Below the pieces are notes generated by a model, which searched no databases, was not told the DNA's origin, and worked only from the letters and a program-made list of their open reading frames with translations. Positions 1 through 8,139 of a stretch of DNA of 64,000 nt are shown here, one piece after another. Within the stretch, counting starts at the first letter, position 1, and every line of letters begins with the position of its first letter. Both the position numbers and the translations under genes were made by a program. Source of the DNA: Cellulophaga tyrosinoxydans (GTDB lineage: Bacteria > Bacteroidota > Bacteroidia > Flavobacteriales > Flavobacteriaceae); NCBI RefSeq assembly GCF_900176415.1, contig NZ_FWXO01000001.1:1174053-1238052 (forward strand), in the 5' to 3' direction.

Positions 1-1
1 T

Positions 2-1639
2 AATTTAGGCTTAAAAAAGTGGGCATTTTTAACCAGTGTAACGTACAATGATTTTGGGGATTTAAAAATGGGAAAACACGGTCCAGATTCTTATTTGCGA
101 AAAAATTATGTACAGACAATAAATGGTGAAGATGTATTAGTACCAAACGCAAATGATCGCCTACAAGTGCCAACAGGTTACAACCAAATAAATGTATTAC
201 AAAAAATTGCTTTTAAACCTAATACAGATTGGAACTTAAATTGGAGTAATTACTATTCAGAAACTTCAGATTATTCGCGTTACGATCGCTTAATTAGACC
301 TAATGGTTCTGGTGACGGTTTGCGCTCGGCAGAATGGTATTATGGGCCACAAAAATGGTTTATGAGTAATCTTCAATTTAGTAAAAATGGCAAAGGACGT
401 TTTTATGATGGATTAAAAATTACTACAGCATACCAACATTTTGAAGAGAGTAGAGTGGATCGTGGTTTTCAAAATGTAACTAGGTATACAACGCTAGAGA
501 AAGTGGATGCCCTTTCATCTAATATAGATTTTGAGAATAAACGTATTGGAGATTTACAGCTGTATTACGGTACGGAGTATGTCTATAACAAAGTACATTC
601 TTTCGGGCATCAAAAAAATATTGAAACTAATGAAATTGCTGAAACAGCCAGTAGATATCCGGATGGTTCTACCTGGCAAACTTTAGCAGGATATTTGAAT
701 ACAGAATACAAGGCAAAGCCAAATCTTTCTCTTTTATCAGGTATTCGTTATAGCCATGTTTGGGTGAATGCTGAATTTGATACTAATTTTTATCAATTTC
801 CTTTTGATAATGCCGATTTGAGTACTGGAGCATTAACTGGGAGTATAGGTCTAAGTTGGTTTCCTAAAGCTAATTTGCAAATAACGGCAAATACCTCTAC
901 CGGATTTAGAGCTCCAAATATAGATGATGTGGGAAAAATATTCGATTCTGAACCTGGATCTGTTGTAGTTCCAAACCCAGATCTTGAACCAGAGTATGCC
1001 TATAATGTGGAGTTAGGAGTGCAAAAAAACATTAAGGATAAAGTTATGCTGAAAGGCACAACTTTTTATACCTATTTGGTAGATGCTTTAGTGCGAAGAG
1101 ATTTTGAGTTCAATGGCATGACCGAAATAGAATATAACGGAGAACTAAGTAATGTTCAGGCAATACAAAATGCAGCGAAGGCATATGTTTATGGTTTTGA
1201 ATTTGGTATAGATGCGACTATAAATGAAAATATATCCTTAGTTTCAAACTTAACACTTACACAAGGTATTGAGGAAGAGGAAGATGGCACGGATTCTCCT
1301 GGGCGTCATGTGGCGCCAACATTTGGTGATGTCCATGTAATATGGAAAAATCAGCGACTTAAAACCGATTTGTTTTTAAATTATAATGGAGAAGTAAGCT
1401 TTAATGATTTGGCAGTTTCTGAACAAAGCAAGGATTACATATACGCTGCAGATGCCAACGGAAACCCTTATGCACCCTCTTGGTATACTTTAAATTTTAG
1501 GTCGCAATATGTGGTCTCCAATGCTTTGAAGACTTCTGTAAGTCTTGAAAATATTACCAATCAAAGATACCGTAGTTATTCTTCAGGTATTGTAGCTCCA
1601 GGAATAAACCTTATCCTCGCATTAGAATATCAATTTTAA
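2..1639 (+). CDS. TonB-dependent outer membrane receptor, 3' part (5' end outside window)
   Basis: The reading frame is open from base 2, before the first ATG at 68, and the residues encoded there (e.g. LTSVTYNDFGDLKMGKHG) continue the same beta-barrel pattern, so the gene begins upstream of the window. About 545 residues of barrel are present: alternating aromatic/polar strands, a TGFRAPNIDDVG segment typical of the late barrel of heme, colicin and siderophore receptors, and a C-terminus ending in aromatic YQF as expected for BamA-dependent insertion. The plug and TonB box are not visible, so the substrate cannot be assigned. The family is the TonB/ExbBD-energised importers of the outer membrane. 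A terminator-like hairpin follows, but its T-tract suits the opposite strand better. Confidence 0.9.
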   Translation, partial: NLGLKKWAFLTSVTYNDFGDLKMGKHGPDSYLRKNYVQTINGEDVLVPNANDRLQVPTGYNQINVLQKIAFKPNTDWNLNWSNYYSETSDYSRYDRLIRPNGSGDGLRSAEWYYGPQKWFMSNLQFSKNGKGRFYDGLKITTAYQHFEESRVDRGFQNVTRYTTLEKVDALSSNIDFENKRIGDLQLYYGTEYVYNKVHSFGHQKNIETNEIAETASRYPDGSTWQTLAGYLNTEYKAKPNLSLLSGIRYSHVWVNAEFDTNFYQFPFDNADLSTGALTGSIGLSWFPKANLQITANTSTGFRAPNIDDVGKIFDSEPGSVVVPNPDLEPEYAYNVELGVQKNIKDKVMLKGTTFYTYLVDALVRRDFEFNGMTEIEYNGELSNVQAIQNAAKAYVYGFEFGIDATINENISLVSNLTLTQGIEEEEDGTDSPGRHVAPTFGDVHVIWKNQRLKTDLFLNYNGEVSFNDLAVSEQSKDYIYAADANGNPYAPSWYTLNFRSQYVVSNALKTSVSLENITNQRYRSYSSGIVAPGINLILALEYQF

Positions 1640-1643
1640 CCAT

Positions 1644-1672
1644 AAAAAAACCCCAACACTAAGTCAGGGTTT
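1644..1672 (-). terminator. Rho-independent terminator of the amphipathic-repeat lipoprotein gene
   Basis: Read on the minus strand, AACCCTGAC pairs with GTTGGGGTT (9 bp with two G-U pairs) around a 5-base loop and is followed by a run of seven T. It lies just after the stop of the minus-strand lipoprotein gene. On the plus strand the following sequence is not a clean T-tract, so termination of the receptor gene here would be weaker. Confidence 0.7.
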
Positions 1673-1694
1673 ATAAATTTATTTAAAGTAAATA

Positions 1695-2075
1695 CTATTG
1701 CTTTACTTTTTCAACTGCATTGTCAGTTGCTTTTTTTACTTCTTCGCCAGCCTTCTTTACATCATCTACAGCTTTATCACCTGCCTTTTTTAAGTCCGTT
1801 CCTACCTCTTTGGCTTTTTCTCCAACATCTTCACCAACTTTTTTTGCACTGTCTAATGCATCTTCGCCAGCCTCTTTCATATCAGATCCTAATTCTTCCG
1901 CTTTGTTAGCAGCATCGTCACCCATTTCTTTTAAATCTTCACCAGCTTTATCTAAAGCATCTCCAGTTTCTTTCGTCACTTCTTTTGCTTTGTCTGCAGC
2001 TTCTCTACAAGAAATTAATGTTGTACCAACAACAAATAATAATGCAGCACTTAAAATTACTTTTTTCATTTTCAA
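1695..2075 (-). CDS. Small lipoprotein with LEA/apolipoprotein-like 11-residue repeats
   Basis: The 126-residue product has a short signal peptide ending in a lipobox (LISC), so the mature protein should be a lipid-anchored envelope protein. Everything after the cysteine is a charged Lys/Glu/Asp/Ala-rich amphipathic helix with an 11-residue period (motifs such as DKAGEDLKE, SAKKVGEDVG, KKAGDKAVDD). That periodicity is typical of group 3 LEA proteins and related stress-associated bacterial proteins. Such proteins are disordered when hydrated and helical on drying or at membranes; a protective or envelope-spacer role here is inference. A second methionine three codons in (MKK) is an equally good start. 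It is a single-gene unit with its own terminator. Equal-length frames on the other strand are by-products of the repetitive composition. Confidence 0.8.
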   Translation of the reverse strand: MKMKKVILSAALLFVVGTTLISCREAADKAKEVTKETGDALDKAGEDLKEMGDDAANKAEELGSDMKEAGEDALDSAKKVGEDVGEKAKEVGTDLKKAGDKAVDDVKKAGEEVKKATDNAVEKVKQ

Positions 2076-2221
2076 AATATTAGTATTTATAAATAGTTAA
2101 TGTACAGGTATATACGTGAAAAAATGACATTTGGACGTTATGAAAATCTAGAATATGAGCCAAAATAAATTACAAGGGAATTTCATTTCAAGGTTTCGAC
2201 TGTTTATTCGTTCAAAATTTA

Positions 2222-2229
2222 TAATTTTG
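2222..2229 (+). promoter_or_regulatory. Probable -7 promoter element of ileS
   Basis: TAATTTTG matches the Bacteroidetes sigma-A -7 consensus TAnnTTTG and lies 33 bases before the ileS ATG. No clean -33 TTTG is present at the ideal distance; a TTTCG occurs about 25 bases upstream. This is a sequence match only. Confidence 0.5.
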
Positions 2230-2262
2230 CAGCCTTAAAATGTAGTACCAGAAGCGGTTATT

Positions 2263-5200
2263 ATGAAGTTTGCGGAATACAAAGGATTAGATTTACCAGT
2301 AGTTGCAGAAGAAATTCTGAACTATTGGAAGGAGAATAATATATTCGAAAAAAGTATCTCTAGCCGTGAGGGTAAAGAGAGCTATGTGTTTTTCGAGGGG
2401 CCACCTTCGGCTAACGGTATGCCTGGTATTCATCACGTAATGGCAAGAACCATAAAGGATATATTCCCTAGGTATAAAACCATGAAAGGGTATCAAGTAA
2501 AGCGTAAAGCAGGATGGGATACTCACGGTTTGCCAATTGAACTTGGTGTAGAAAAAGAATTAGGCATTACAAAGGAAGATATTGGCACAAAAATATCAGT
2601 AGAGGAGTACAACGCTGCATGTAAAAAAGCAGTAATGCGCTATACGGATGTTTGGAACAAAATGACAGAGCAAGTTGGGTATTGGGTAGATATGGAAGAT
2701 CCATATATTACTTACAAACCTAAATATATGGAATCTGTTTGGTGGTTATTAAAACAGATTTATGACAAAGGCCTAATTTACAAAGGGTATACCATTCAGC
2801 CATATTCACCAAAAGCAGGGACTGGGCTTAGCTCACATGAATTAAACCAGCCTGGTACATATCAAGATGTTACGGATACAACGGTTACAGCTCAGTTTAA
2901 AGCTAAAAAAGAAACCTTGCCTTCAATATTTAATGGTATTGATGGAGAGGTACATTTCTTAGCCTGGACCACAACGCCATGGACATTACCATCTAATACA
3001 GCATTAACAGTTGGTCCAAAGATTGACTATGTTTTGGTTAGAACTTTTAACCAATATACATTTGAGCCCATTGCTGTTATTTTGGCGAAAGCACTTGTTG
3101 GTAAACAATTTGCAGGTAAGTTTAGTGAAGTAGAAACTGAAGAAGAACTTAAGGCATTTAAAGAGGGTGATAAAAAAATTCCTTATCAAATAATTGCAGA
3201 ATGTAAAGGATCGGATTTAGTTGATATAAAATACGAACAACTTTTACCATACACCTTACCAAATGATAATCCTGAAAATGCGTTTAGAGTAATTTCAGGA
3301 GATTTTGTTACTACTGAAGACGGGACAGGAATTGTACATACAGCACCTACATTTGGTGCAGATGATGCTTTTGTTGCAAAACTAGCAACACCAGAAGTGC
3401 CTCCTATGCTAGTGAAAGATGAAAATGGAAACTTAGTTCCCTTAGTAGATTTACAAGGAAAATTTAGACCAGAACTTCAAGAGCTTGGTGGTAAGTATGT
3501 GAAAAATGAATATTATGAAGATGGTGAAGCACCAGAGCGTTCGGTAGATGTTGAAATTGCTATAAAACTAAAAGAAGAAAATAAAGCCTTTAAGGTAGAA
3601 AAGTACGTGCATAGTTATCCAAACTGCTGGCGTACTGATAAGCCTATTTTATATTATCCTTTAGATTCTTGGTTTATAAAAGTAACCGATATAAAAGATC
3701 GAATGTTCGATTTAAACCAGACCATTAATTGGAAACCTAAAGCAACGGGTGAAGGTAGGTTTGGAAACTGGCTTGCAAATGCAAATGATTGGAACCTTTC
3801 GCGCTCTCGATATTGGGGAATTCCTTTACCTATCTGGAGAACAGAAGACGGCAAGGAAGAAATAATGATAGGCTCCGTTGATGAGCTTAAAGCCGAAATG
3901 CAAAAAGCATTAAAAGCAGGAGTTTTAGAAAAAGATATTTTCGAGAACTTTGTTGTTGGTGATATGACCGAAGAAAACTATGATAAAATAGATCTACACA
4001 AAAATATTGTAGATCAGATAACGCTAGTTTCTGCTTCAGGAAAACCAATGAAGCGTGAGAGTGATCTTATAGATGTCTGGTTCGATTCTGGTTCTATGCC
4101 TTACGCGCAATGGCATTACCCATTTGAAAATAAAAGCTTGATAGATGATCACAAAACCTTCCCTGCAGATTTCATCGCAGAAGGGGTAGATCAAACAAGA
4201 GGCTGGTTCTATACCTTGCATGCTATAGCCACTATGGTTTTTGATTCTGTAGCCTATAAGAACGTAGTTTCTAATGGTTTAGTCTTAGACAAAGAGGGCA
4301 AAAAAATGTCTAAACGTTTAGGTAATGCGGTAGATCCATTTGAAACTATGAACGAACATGGGGCAGACGCTACACGTTGGTATATGATTTCGAATGCAAA
4401 CCCATGGGATAATTTAAAGTTTGATGTAGAGGGTATTGCTGAGGTAAAACGTAAATTCTTTGGAACACTCTATAATACGTATTCATTCTTTGCTTTATAT
4501 ACCAATATTGATGGTTTTCAATATAAAGAAGCAGATATAACATTAAAAGAAAGACCAGAAATAGATCAATGGATTTTATCGGAATTGCATACCTTAATAA
4601 AAACCGTTGACGAGGCTTATGCAGATTATGAACCAACAAGAGCTACGCGAGCAATCTCGGAATATGTTCAAGAAAACTTAAGCAACTGGTACGTTCGTTT
4701 AAGTAGAAGACGTTTCTGGAAAGGAGATTATCAAACAGATAAAATATCTGCCTACCAAACCTTGTATACTTGTTTAGAAACAGTTGCAAAATTATCTGCT
4801 CCAGTTTCACCATTCTTTATGGAAAGACTTTACAAGGATTTAACGAATGCAACACATAAAGAAAATTTTGAAAGTGTACATTTGGCCGATTTTCCAGTTT
4901 ATGATGCATCCATCGTAAATAAAGAATTAGAAAGTAAAATGGCTAAAGCACAGACTATATCTTCATTGGTTCTTTCTATACGTCAGAAAGAGAAAATTAA
5001 GGTACGTCAACCGTTACAAAAAATTATGATTCCTGTTTTAGATGAAAAGCAGAAGAATGAAATTTTAGCAGTTTCTGATTTAATAAAGTCAGAAGTAAAC
5101 GTAAAAGAAATAGAGCTTATTGACGATGCTTCTGGAATATTGGTAAAACAAATTAAGCCTAACTTTAAAACATTAGGCCCTAAATTTGGAAAAGATATGA

Positions 5201-5664
5201 AGCTGGTTGCTAGTGCAGTAGCTAATTTTAATCAGGAAGACATCCAGAAAATTGAACAACAGGGCGAAATAAGTATTGAAATAGAAAATAAAAGCATTAT
5301 TTTACAGTTACAAGATGTAGAGATTTCTTCTCAAGATATAGAAGGTTGGTTAGTTGCAACTTCAGGCCCAATAACTGTTGCACTAGATGTAACTATCGAT
5401 GATACTTTAAGAAAAGAAGGAATAGCTAGAGAATTGGTAAACAGAATTCAGAATCTTAGAAAAGATTCGGGATTTGAGGTTACCGATAAAATAGATGTAA
5501 AAATTTTAAAAGATGATTTAGTTGAAGAGGCGGTTACGAGTAATCTTACGTATATTAAAACTGAAACCTTGACAGCTGAATTAAATTTTGAAGAAAAATT
5601 AGAAAATGGTACGGATATTGCCTTTGATGAAGTCAATACCAAATTGTTTATCCAAAAACACTAA
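2263..5664 (+). CDS. ileS: Isoleucyl-tRNA synthetase (eukaryote-like type)
   Basis: Class I aminoacyl-tRNA synthetase that charges tRNA-Ile in the cytoplasm. The 1133-residue protein has the HIGH-type signature in the form GMPGIHH (about residues 52-58), a long editing (CP1) domain, and a KMSKS loop in the form KMSKR (residues 681-685), followed by an anticodon-binding region. GxHH plus KMSKR and a length over 1100 point to the IleRS2, eukaryote-like class rather than the E. coli-like class; that class is generally less sensitive to pseudomonic acid (family knowledge). The ATG at 2263 gives the normal N-terminus for the family. The gene is followed four bases later by a DksA/TraR-like regulator, so the two are probably co-transcribed. 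Confidence 0.97.
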   Translation: MKFAEYKGLDLPVVAEEILNYWKENNIFEKSISSREGKESYVFFEGPPSANGMPGIHHVMARTIKDIFPRYKTMKGYQVKRKAGWDTHGLPIELGVEKELGITKEDIGTKISVEEYNAACKKAVMRYTDVWNKMTEQVGYWVDMEDPYITYKPKYMESVWWLLKQIYDKGLIYKGYTIQPYSPKAGTGLSSHELNQPGTYQDVTDTTVTAQFKAKKETLPSIFNGIDGEVHFLAWTTTPWTLPSNTALTVGPKIDYVLVRTFNQYTFEPIAVILAKALVGKQFAGKFSEVETEEELKAFKEGDKKIPYQIIAECKGSDLVDIKYEQLLPYTLPNDNPENAFRVISGDFVTTEDGTGIVHTAPTFGADDAFVAKLATPEVPPMLVKDENGNLVPLVDLQGKFRPELQELGGKYVKNEYYEDGEAPERSVDVEIAIKLKEENKAFKVEKYVHSYPNCWRTDKPILYYPLDSWFIKVTDIKDRMFDLNQTINWKPKATGEGRFGNWLANANDWNLSRSRYWGIPLPIWRTEDGKEEIMIGSVDELKAEMQKALKAGVLEKDIFENFVVGDMTEENYDKIDLHKNIVDQITLVSASGKPMKRESDLIDVWFDSGSMPYAQWHYPFENKSLIDDHKTFPADFIAEGVDQTRGWFYTLHAIATMVFDSVAYKNVVSNGLVLDKEGKKMSKRLGNAVDPFETMNEHGADATRWYMISNANPWDNLKFDVEGIAEVKRKFFGTLYNTYSFFALYTNIDGFQYKEADITLKERPEIDQWILSELHTLIKTVDEAYADYEPTRATRAISEYVQENLSNWYVRLSRRRFWKGDYQTDKISAYQTLYTCLETVAKLSAPVSPFFMERLYKDLTNATHKENFESVHLADFPVYDASIVNKELESKMAKAQTISSLVLSIRQKEKIKVRQPLQKIMIPVLDEKQKNEILAVSDLIKSEVNVKEIELIDDASGILVKQIKPNFKTLGPKFGKDMKLVASAVANFNQEDIQKIEQQGEISIEIENKSIILQLQDVEISSQDIEGWLVATSGPITVALDVTIDDTLRKEGIARELVNRIQNLRKDSGFEVTDKIDVKILKDDLVEEAVTSNLTYIKTETLTAELNFEEKLENGTDIAFDEVNTKLFIQKH

Positions 5665-5668
5665 AACT

Positions 5669-6049
5669 ATGGTTGAAGATTTAAAAGTTAGATATTCTGA
5701 TAAAGACTTAGCAGAATTTAAAGTTCTTATAGAAGATAAAATAGAAAAAGCAAAGAGTCATTTAGAGCTTTTGAAAAGTTCATACATGAACGATGGTAAT
5801 AATGGTACCGATGATACTTCGCCTACCTTTAAAGCTTTTGAAGAAGGTTCTGAAACAATGAGCAAAGAGGCAAATACGCAATTGGCTATTCGTCAGGAAA
5901 AATTTATTCGCGATTTAAAAAATGCTATGCTACGTATTGAGAACAAAACCTTTGGTATTTGTAGAGTAACAGGTAAGCTTATAAATAAAGAGCGTTTAAA
6001 ATTAGTACCTCATGCTACACTTAGTATTGAGGCTAAAAACATGCAATAG
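5669..6049 (+). CDS. DksA/TraR-family regulator with degenerate zinc finger
   Basis: The start at 5669 (MVEDLKVRYSDKDLAEFK), four bases after the ileS stop, is preferred. A longer frame opening at 5606 would overlap ileS and add residues unlike the family. The 126-residue product has an N-terminal helical hairpin (about residues 8-85) and a C-terminal segment aligning with the DksA zinc-finger domain (GICRVTGKLINKERL then a P/A-rich helix). Only one of the four expected zinc cysteines is visible; the others are Thr, Ser/Leu and Ala. The family binds the RNA polymerase secondary channel and modulates initiation with ppGpp. This cysteine-poor form resembles the flavobacterial branch, which may fold without zinc. 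Linkage to ileS suggests growth-rate control, by inference. Confidence 0.85.
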   Translation: MVEDLKVRYSDKDLAEFKVLIEDKIEKAKSHLELLKSSYMNDGNNGTDDTSPTFKAFEEGSETMSKEANTQLAIRQEKFIRDLKNAMLRIENKTFGICRVTGKLINKERLKLVPHATLSIEAKNMQ

Positions 6050-6071
6050 AAGTTTTAAAAGAACTTTAGTT

Positions 6072-6129
6072 AAAAACCTGTGATTAATACTAGCCTACTA
6101 GGCATACTAATCATAGGTTTTTATTTTTA
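6072..6129 (+). terminator. Rho-independent terminator after ileS-dksA-like operon
   Basis: AAAACCT-GATTA pairs with TAATC-AGGTTTT around an inner hairpin (TAGCC/GGC), with a T-rich tail. The structure lies 23 bases after the DksA-like stop and is probably the operon terminator. Confidence 0.7.
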
Positions 6130-6142
6130 ATCCTGTCATAAA

Positions 6143-6766
6143 ATGATTGCACGTAGCTGTTGTATTATATTTTTCTTGTCAATACAAATGGCAATTGGAC
6201 AAAAAATAGTTAAAAAAACTATTCTAAATAATATAGATACAGCTATAGATATTAATACAACTAATTGTTATCGGGTAAACATAAATACCTCCAAGACCAA
6301 TGAGATTTTTGTTGAGGCAACAATGGCAGGAGAATATAGTAATGATTTAGCTTTAAACATTTTTGAAGAAGGCAGCACCCTTTTAATAGATACTAGTTTT
6401 AATGCCAATTTTGAATTGCCAAATGATAAACTAGGAGCACATAAAGTAGTTGCCATTGCATTAAACATACAAATTCCAGAGAATTTAAACGTTAACCTTC
6501 ATGGTACTTCTAGTGCTATAAATGCTTTTGGCAACTATGATAATTTGTCAGTTTCGTCAAATGATGGAAAATGTGTTTTAAAAACATCAGCTAATAAAAC
6601 TACTGTAAAAACACAAAGTGGTACCATTGAATTGTTTGTTAAATCGGCAAAAATAAAGGCGACATCTAATTATGGAAAAGTTACTTCAGATAAAATTCCA
6701 GTAGGTGTTTTTGAATATAATTTGAATACAATTACAGGGGACATCCATATTTATAAAACCAATTAA
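6143..6766 (+). CDS. Secreted protein of unknown function, beta-helix-like
   Basis: The 207-residue product starts with a hydrophobic signal sequence (about residues 5-19, IIFFLSIQMAIGQ) and is probably exported. The mature part is all-beta in character with short repeating Asn/Ser/Thr/Gly-rich strands (SSAINAFGNYDNLSVSSND, then KTTVKTQSGTIEL and KIKATSNYGKVTSD). This resembles the putative adhesin/DUF4097-type right-handed helix that many Bacteroidota encode. I do not recognise a named family. It sits between the ileS-dksA terminator and the lspA promoter, so it is probably a single-gene unit. Two adjacent cysteines lie at the very start of the signal sequence, but they do not form a usual lipobox. 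Confidence 0.7.
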   Translation: MIARSCCIIFFLSIQMAIGQKIVKKTILNNIDTAIDINTTNCYRVNINTSKTNEIFVEATMAGEYSNDLALNIFEEGSTLLIDTSFNANFELPNDKLGAHKVVAIALNIQIPENLNVNLHGTSSAINAFGNYDNLSVSSNDGKCVLKTSANKTTVKTQSGTIELFVKSAKIKATSNYGKVTSDKIPVGVFEYNLNTITGDIHIYKTN

Positions 6767-6772
6767 TATAAC

Positions 6773-6780
6773 TATTTTTG
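6773..6780 (+). promoter_or_regulatory. Probable -7 promoter element of lspA
   Basis: TATTTTTG is an exact match to TAnnTTTG, 22 bases before the lspA ATG. It overlaps the end of the preceding intergenic gap, so lspA probably has its own promoter. Confidence 0.55.
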
Positions 6781-6802
6781 CACCACTTATTATGATAATG
6801 GC

Positions 6803-7447
6803 ATGAGCTTAAAAAAATCCCTATTACTGGTAGCAATAATTCTTATTGTAGATCAGGTAAGCAAAATATATGTAAAAACACATTTTACAATGAATGAAAC
6901 CGTTGAGGTTTTTTCTTGGTTTAAGTTTGTTTTTATTGAAAACTCAGGTGCTGCTTGGGGAACAAAACTTAGTGATTTCTTGCCTATTTCTGAAGAAACT
7001 GGAAAATTAATTCTTACTGTGTTTAGATTATTTGCCGTAGTGGGTATTGGATATTGGTTGTTTGATACTATTAGAAAAAAACTTCCAAAAACTTTAGCAA
7101 TAGCTGTTGCATTAATTTTTGCAGGAGCATTGGGGAATATAATAGACTCTGTTTTTTATGGTATGTTATTTAGCGAGAGTGTATATGGTGGCCCTGTAGC
7201 CACAATGTTTACAGATCAGCCGTACGGAACCCTTTTTCACGGTAAAGTAGTAGATATGCTGCATTTTCCTTTTATTGAAAATGCCATTTGGCCATCATGG
7301 GTGCCTTATTTTGGAGGTAAATCATTCAGTTTTTTTGAGCCCGTTTTTAATATTGCAGATATGGCTATTAGTACAGGAGTAGGTATACTTTTAGTTTTTA
7401 ACAAAAAAGCCTTTGCCAAAACCGAATCTGAAATAGTAGAAAACTAA
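6803..7447 (+). CDS. lspA: Lipoprotein signal peptidase (signal peptidase II)
   Basis: Inner-membrane aspartyl protease that cleaves the signal peptide of prolipoproteins after lipidation. The conserved boxes are present in order: DQVSKIYVK, ENSGAAWG, GALGNIIDS (first catalytic Asp) and FNIADMAI (second catalytic Asp), with VVDML between them. Four membrane helices are apparent. At 214 residues it is longer than the usual ~160; the extra length lies in the periplasmic loop between the two catalytic boxes (about residues 118-172), as in other Flavobacteriaceae. The window encodes many lipoproteins that would be its substrates. Its stop overlaps by 4 bases the stop of the convergent cyclo-ligase gene. 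Confidence 0.95.
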   Translation: MSLKKSLLLVAIILIVDQVSKIYVKTHFTMNETVEVFSWFKFVFIENSGAAWGTKLSDFLPISEETGKLILTVFRLFAVVGIGYWLFDTIRKKLPKTLAIAVALIFAGALGNIIDSVFYGMLFSESVYGGPVATMFTDQPYGTLFHGKVVDMLHFPFIENAIWPSWVPYFGGKSFSFFEPVFNIADMAISTGVGILLVFNKKAFAKTESEIVEN

Positions 7448-8004
7448 AATTTATAGATTGTATTTGGTGTTACGCAATAGTCTAACGCTATGTCAGATTC
7501 AAATACATCAGAGATTTCTTCGGAAGCTTCAAAAAAGGATAAGCCTATTTTAATAACGTTAGGCTTACACTTGCTTAAAAAATTATCATAATATCCTTTT
7601 CCGTAGCCCACACGATTTCCTTTATTGTCGAAAGCTAATAAAGGAATAAACACTACCTCAATTTTTGTTGGATTTACCTCAATACCATCAACAGGTTCAG
7701 GAACATTCCATTTGTTCTTTTTAATTCGTGTAGCATCAGTAAGTAAAAAATGTACTAATTCCTGCTCAGTTTGCATTTTGGAAATAATGATATTTTTGTC
7801 CTTACCTTGTAAAATTGAAAGAAGATAGCTGGTGTCAACCTCTTTTTTTTCTTCAATCGATAAAAAAATATGATAATAATCAAAATGCCAAATGGGCAAT
7901 TTTAATAGCCTATTGGAAATAGCTATACTAAAATTTGAAATATCTGTTATGGAAAGGGATTGTCTTTGCGAGGAAAATTTTAATCTAAGATCTTTTTTAA
8001 GCAT
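7444..8004 (-). CDS. 5-formyltetrahydrofolate cyclo-ligase
   Basis: Cytoplasmic enzyme that converts 5-formyl-THF to 5,10-methenyl-THF with ATP. The 186-residue length is standard. The signature is the C-terminal NRVGYGKGYYDNFL stretch, which binds the phosphate and folate in MTHFS-family proteins, preceded by a conserved VVFIPLLAFD strand. The N-terminus (MLKKDLRLKFSSQRQSL) gives the expected Arg/Lys-rich first helix. The 3' end overlaps lspA tail-to-tail by four bases. A possible 28-codon membrane microprotein gene lies upstream on the same strand. Confidence 0.93.
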   Translation of the reverse strand: MLKKDLRLKFSSQRQSLSITDISNFSIAISNRLLKLPIWHFDYYHIFLSIEEKKEVDTSYLLSILQGKDKNIIISKMQTEQELVHFLLTDATRIKKNKWNVPEPVDGIEVNPTKIEVVFIPLLAFDNKGNRVGYGKGYYDNFLSKCKPNVIKIGLSFFEASEEISDVFESDIALDYCVTPNTIYKF

Positions 8005-8052
8005 GTAAAATCTTGATTAAATCTAATAGTAAAAACGAATATAAACTATGAA

Positions 8053-8139
8053 TTACTCTTTTGTAGATACGGCAATGTAAATCTTAAAGAAGAGCATTAA
8101 AATTAAATAAGATCCTAATGTGATGATATAATTTTCCAT
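8053..8139 (-). CDS. Possible 28-residue single-helix membrane microprotein
   Basis: An ATG at 8139 (minus strand) opens a 28-codon frame: Met-Glu-Asn, then about 20 residues that are nearly all hydrophobic (YIITLGSYLILMLFFKIYIA), ending STKE. The layout, a short polar N-terminus, one membrane helix and a charged C-terminus, is typical of bacterial small membrane proteins. It lies 48 bases upstream of, and co-directional with, the cyclo-ligase gene. No recognisable ribosome binding site is visible, which is normal in this phylum. A chance AT-rich ORF remains possible. Confidence 0.35.
   Translation of the reverse strand: MENYIITLGSYLILMLFFKIYIAVSTKE

Noticed and set aside
1720-2100. 126-codon plus-strand frame over the amphipathic-repeat lipoprotein
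   Set aside because: It is the mirror of a low-complexity gene; the Ser/Ala/Phe-rich product has no signal or domain, whereas the minus strand has a lipobox and terminator.
5606-5668. Upstream extension of the DksA-like gene into ileS
   Set aside because: The added 21 residues do not resemble the family, and the ATG at 5669 gives the standard N-terminus.
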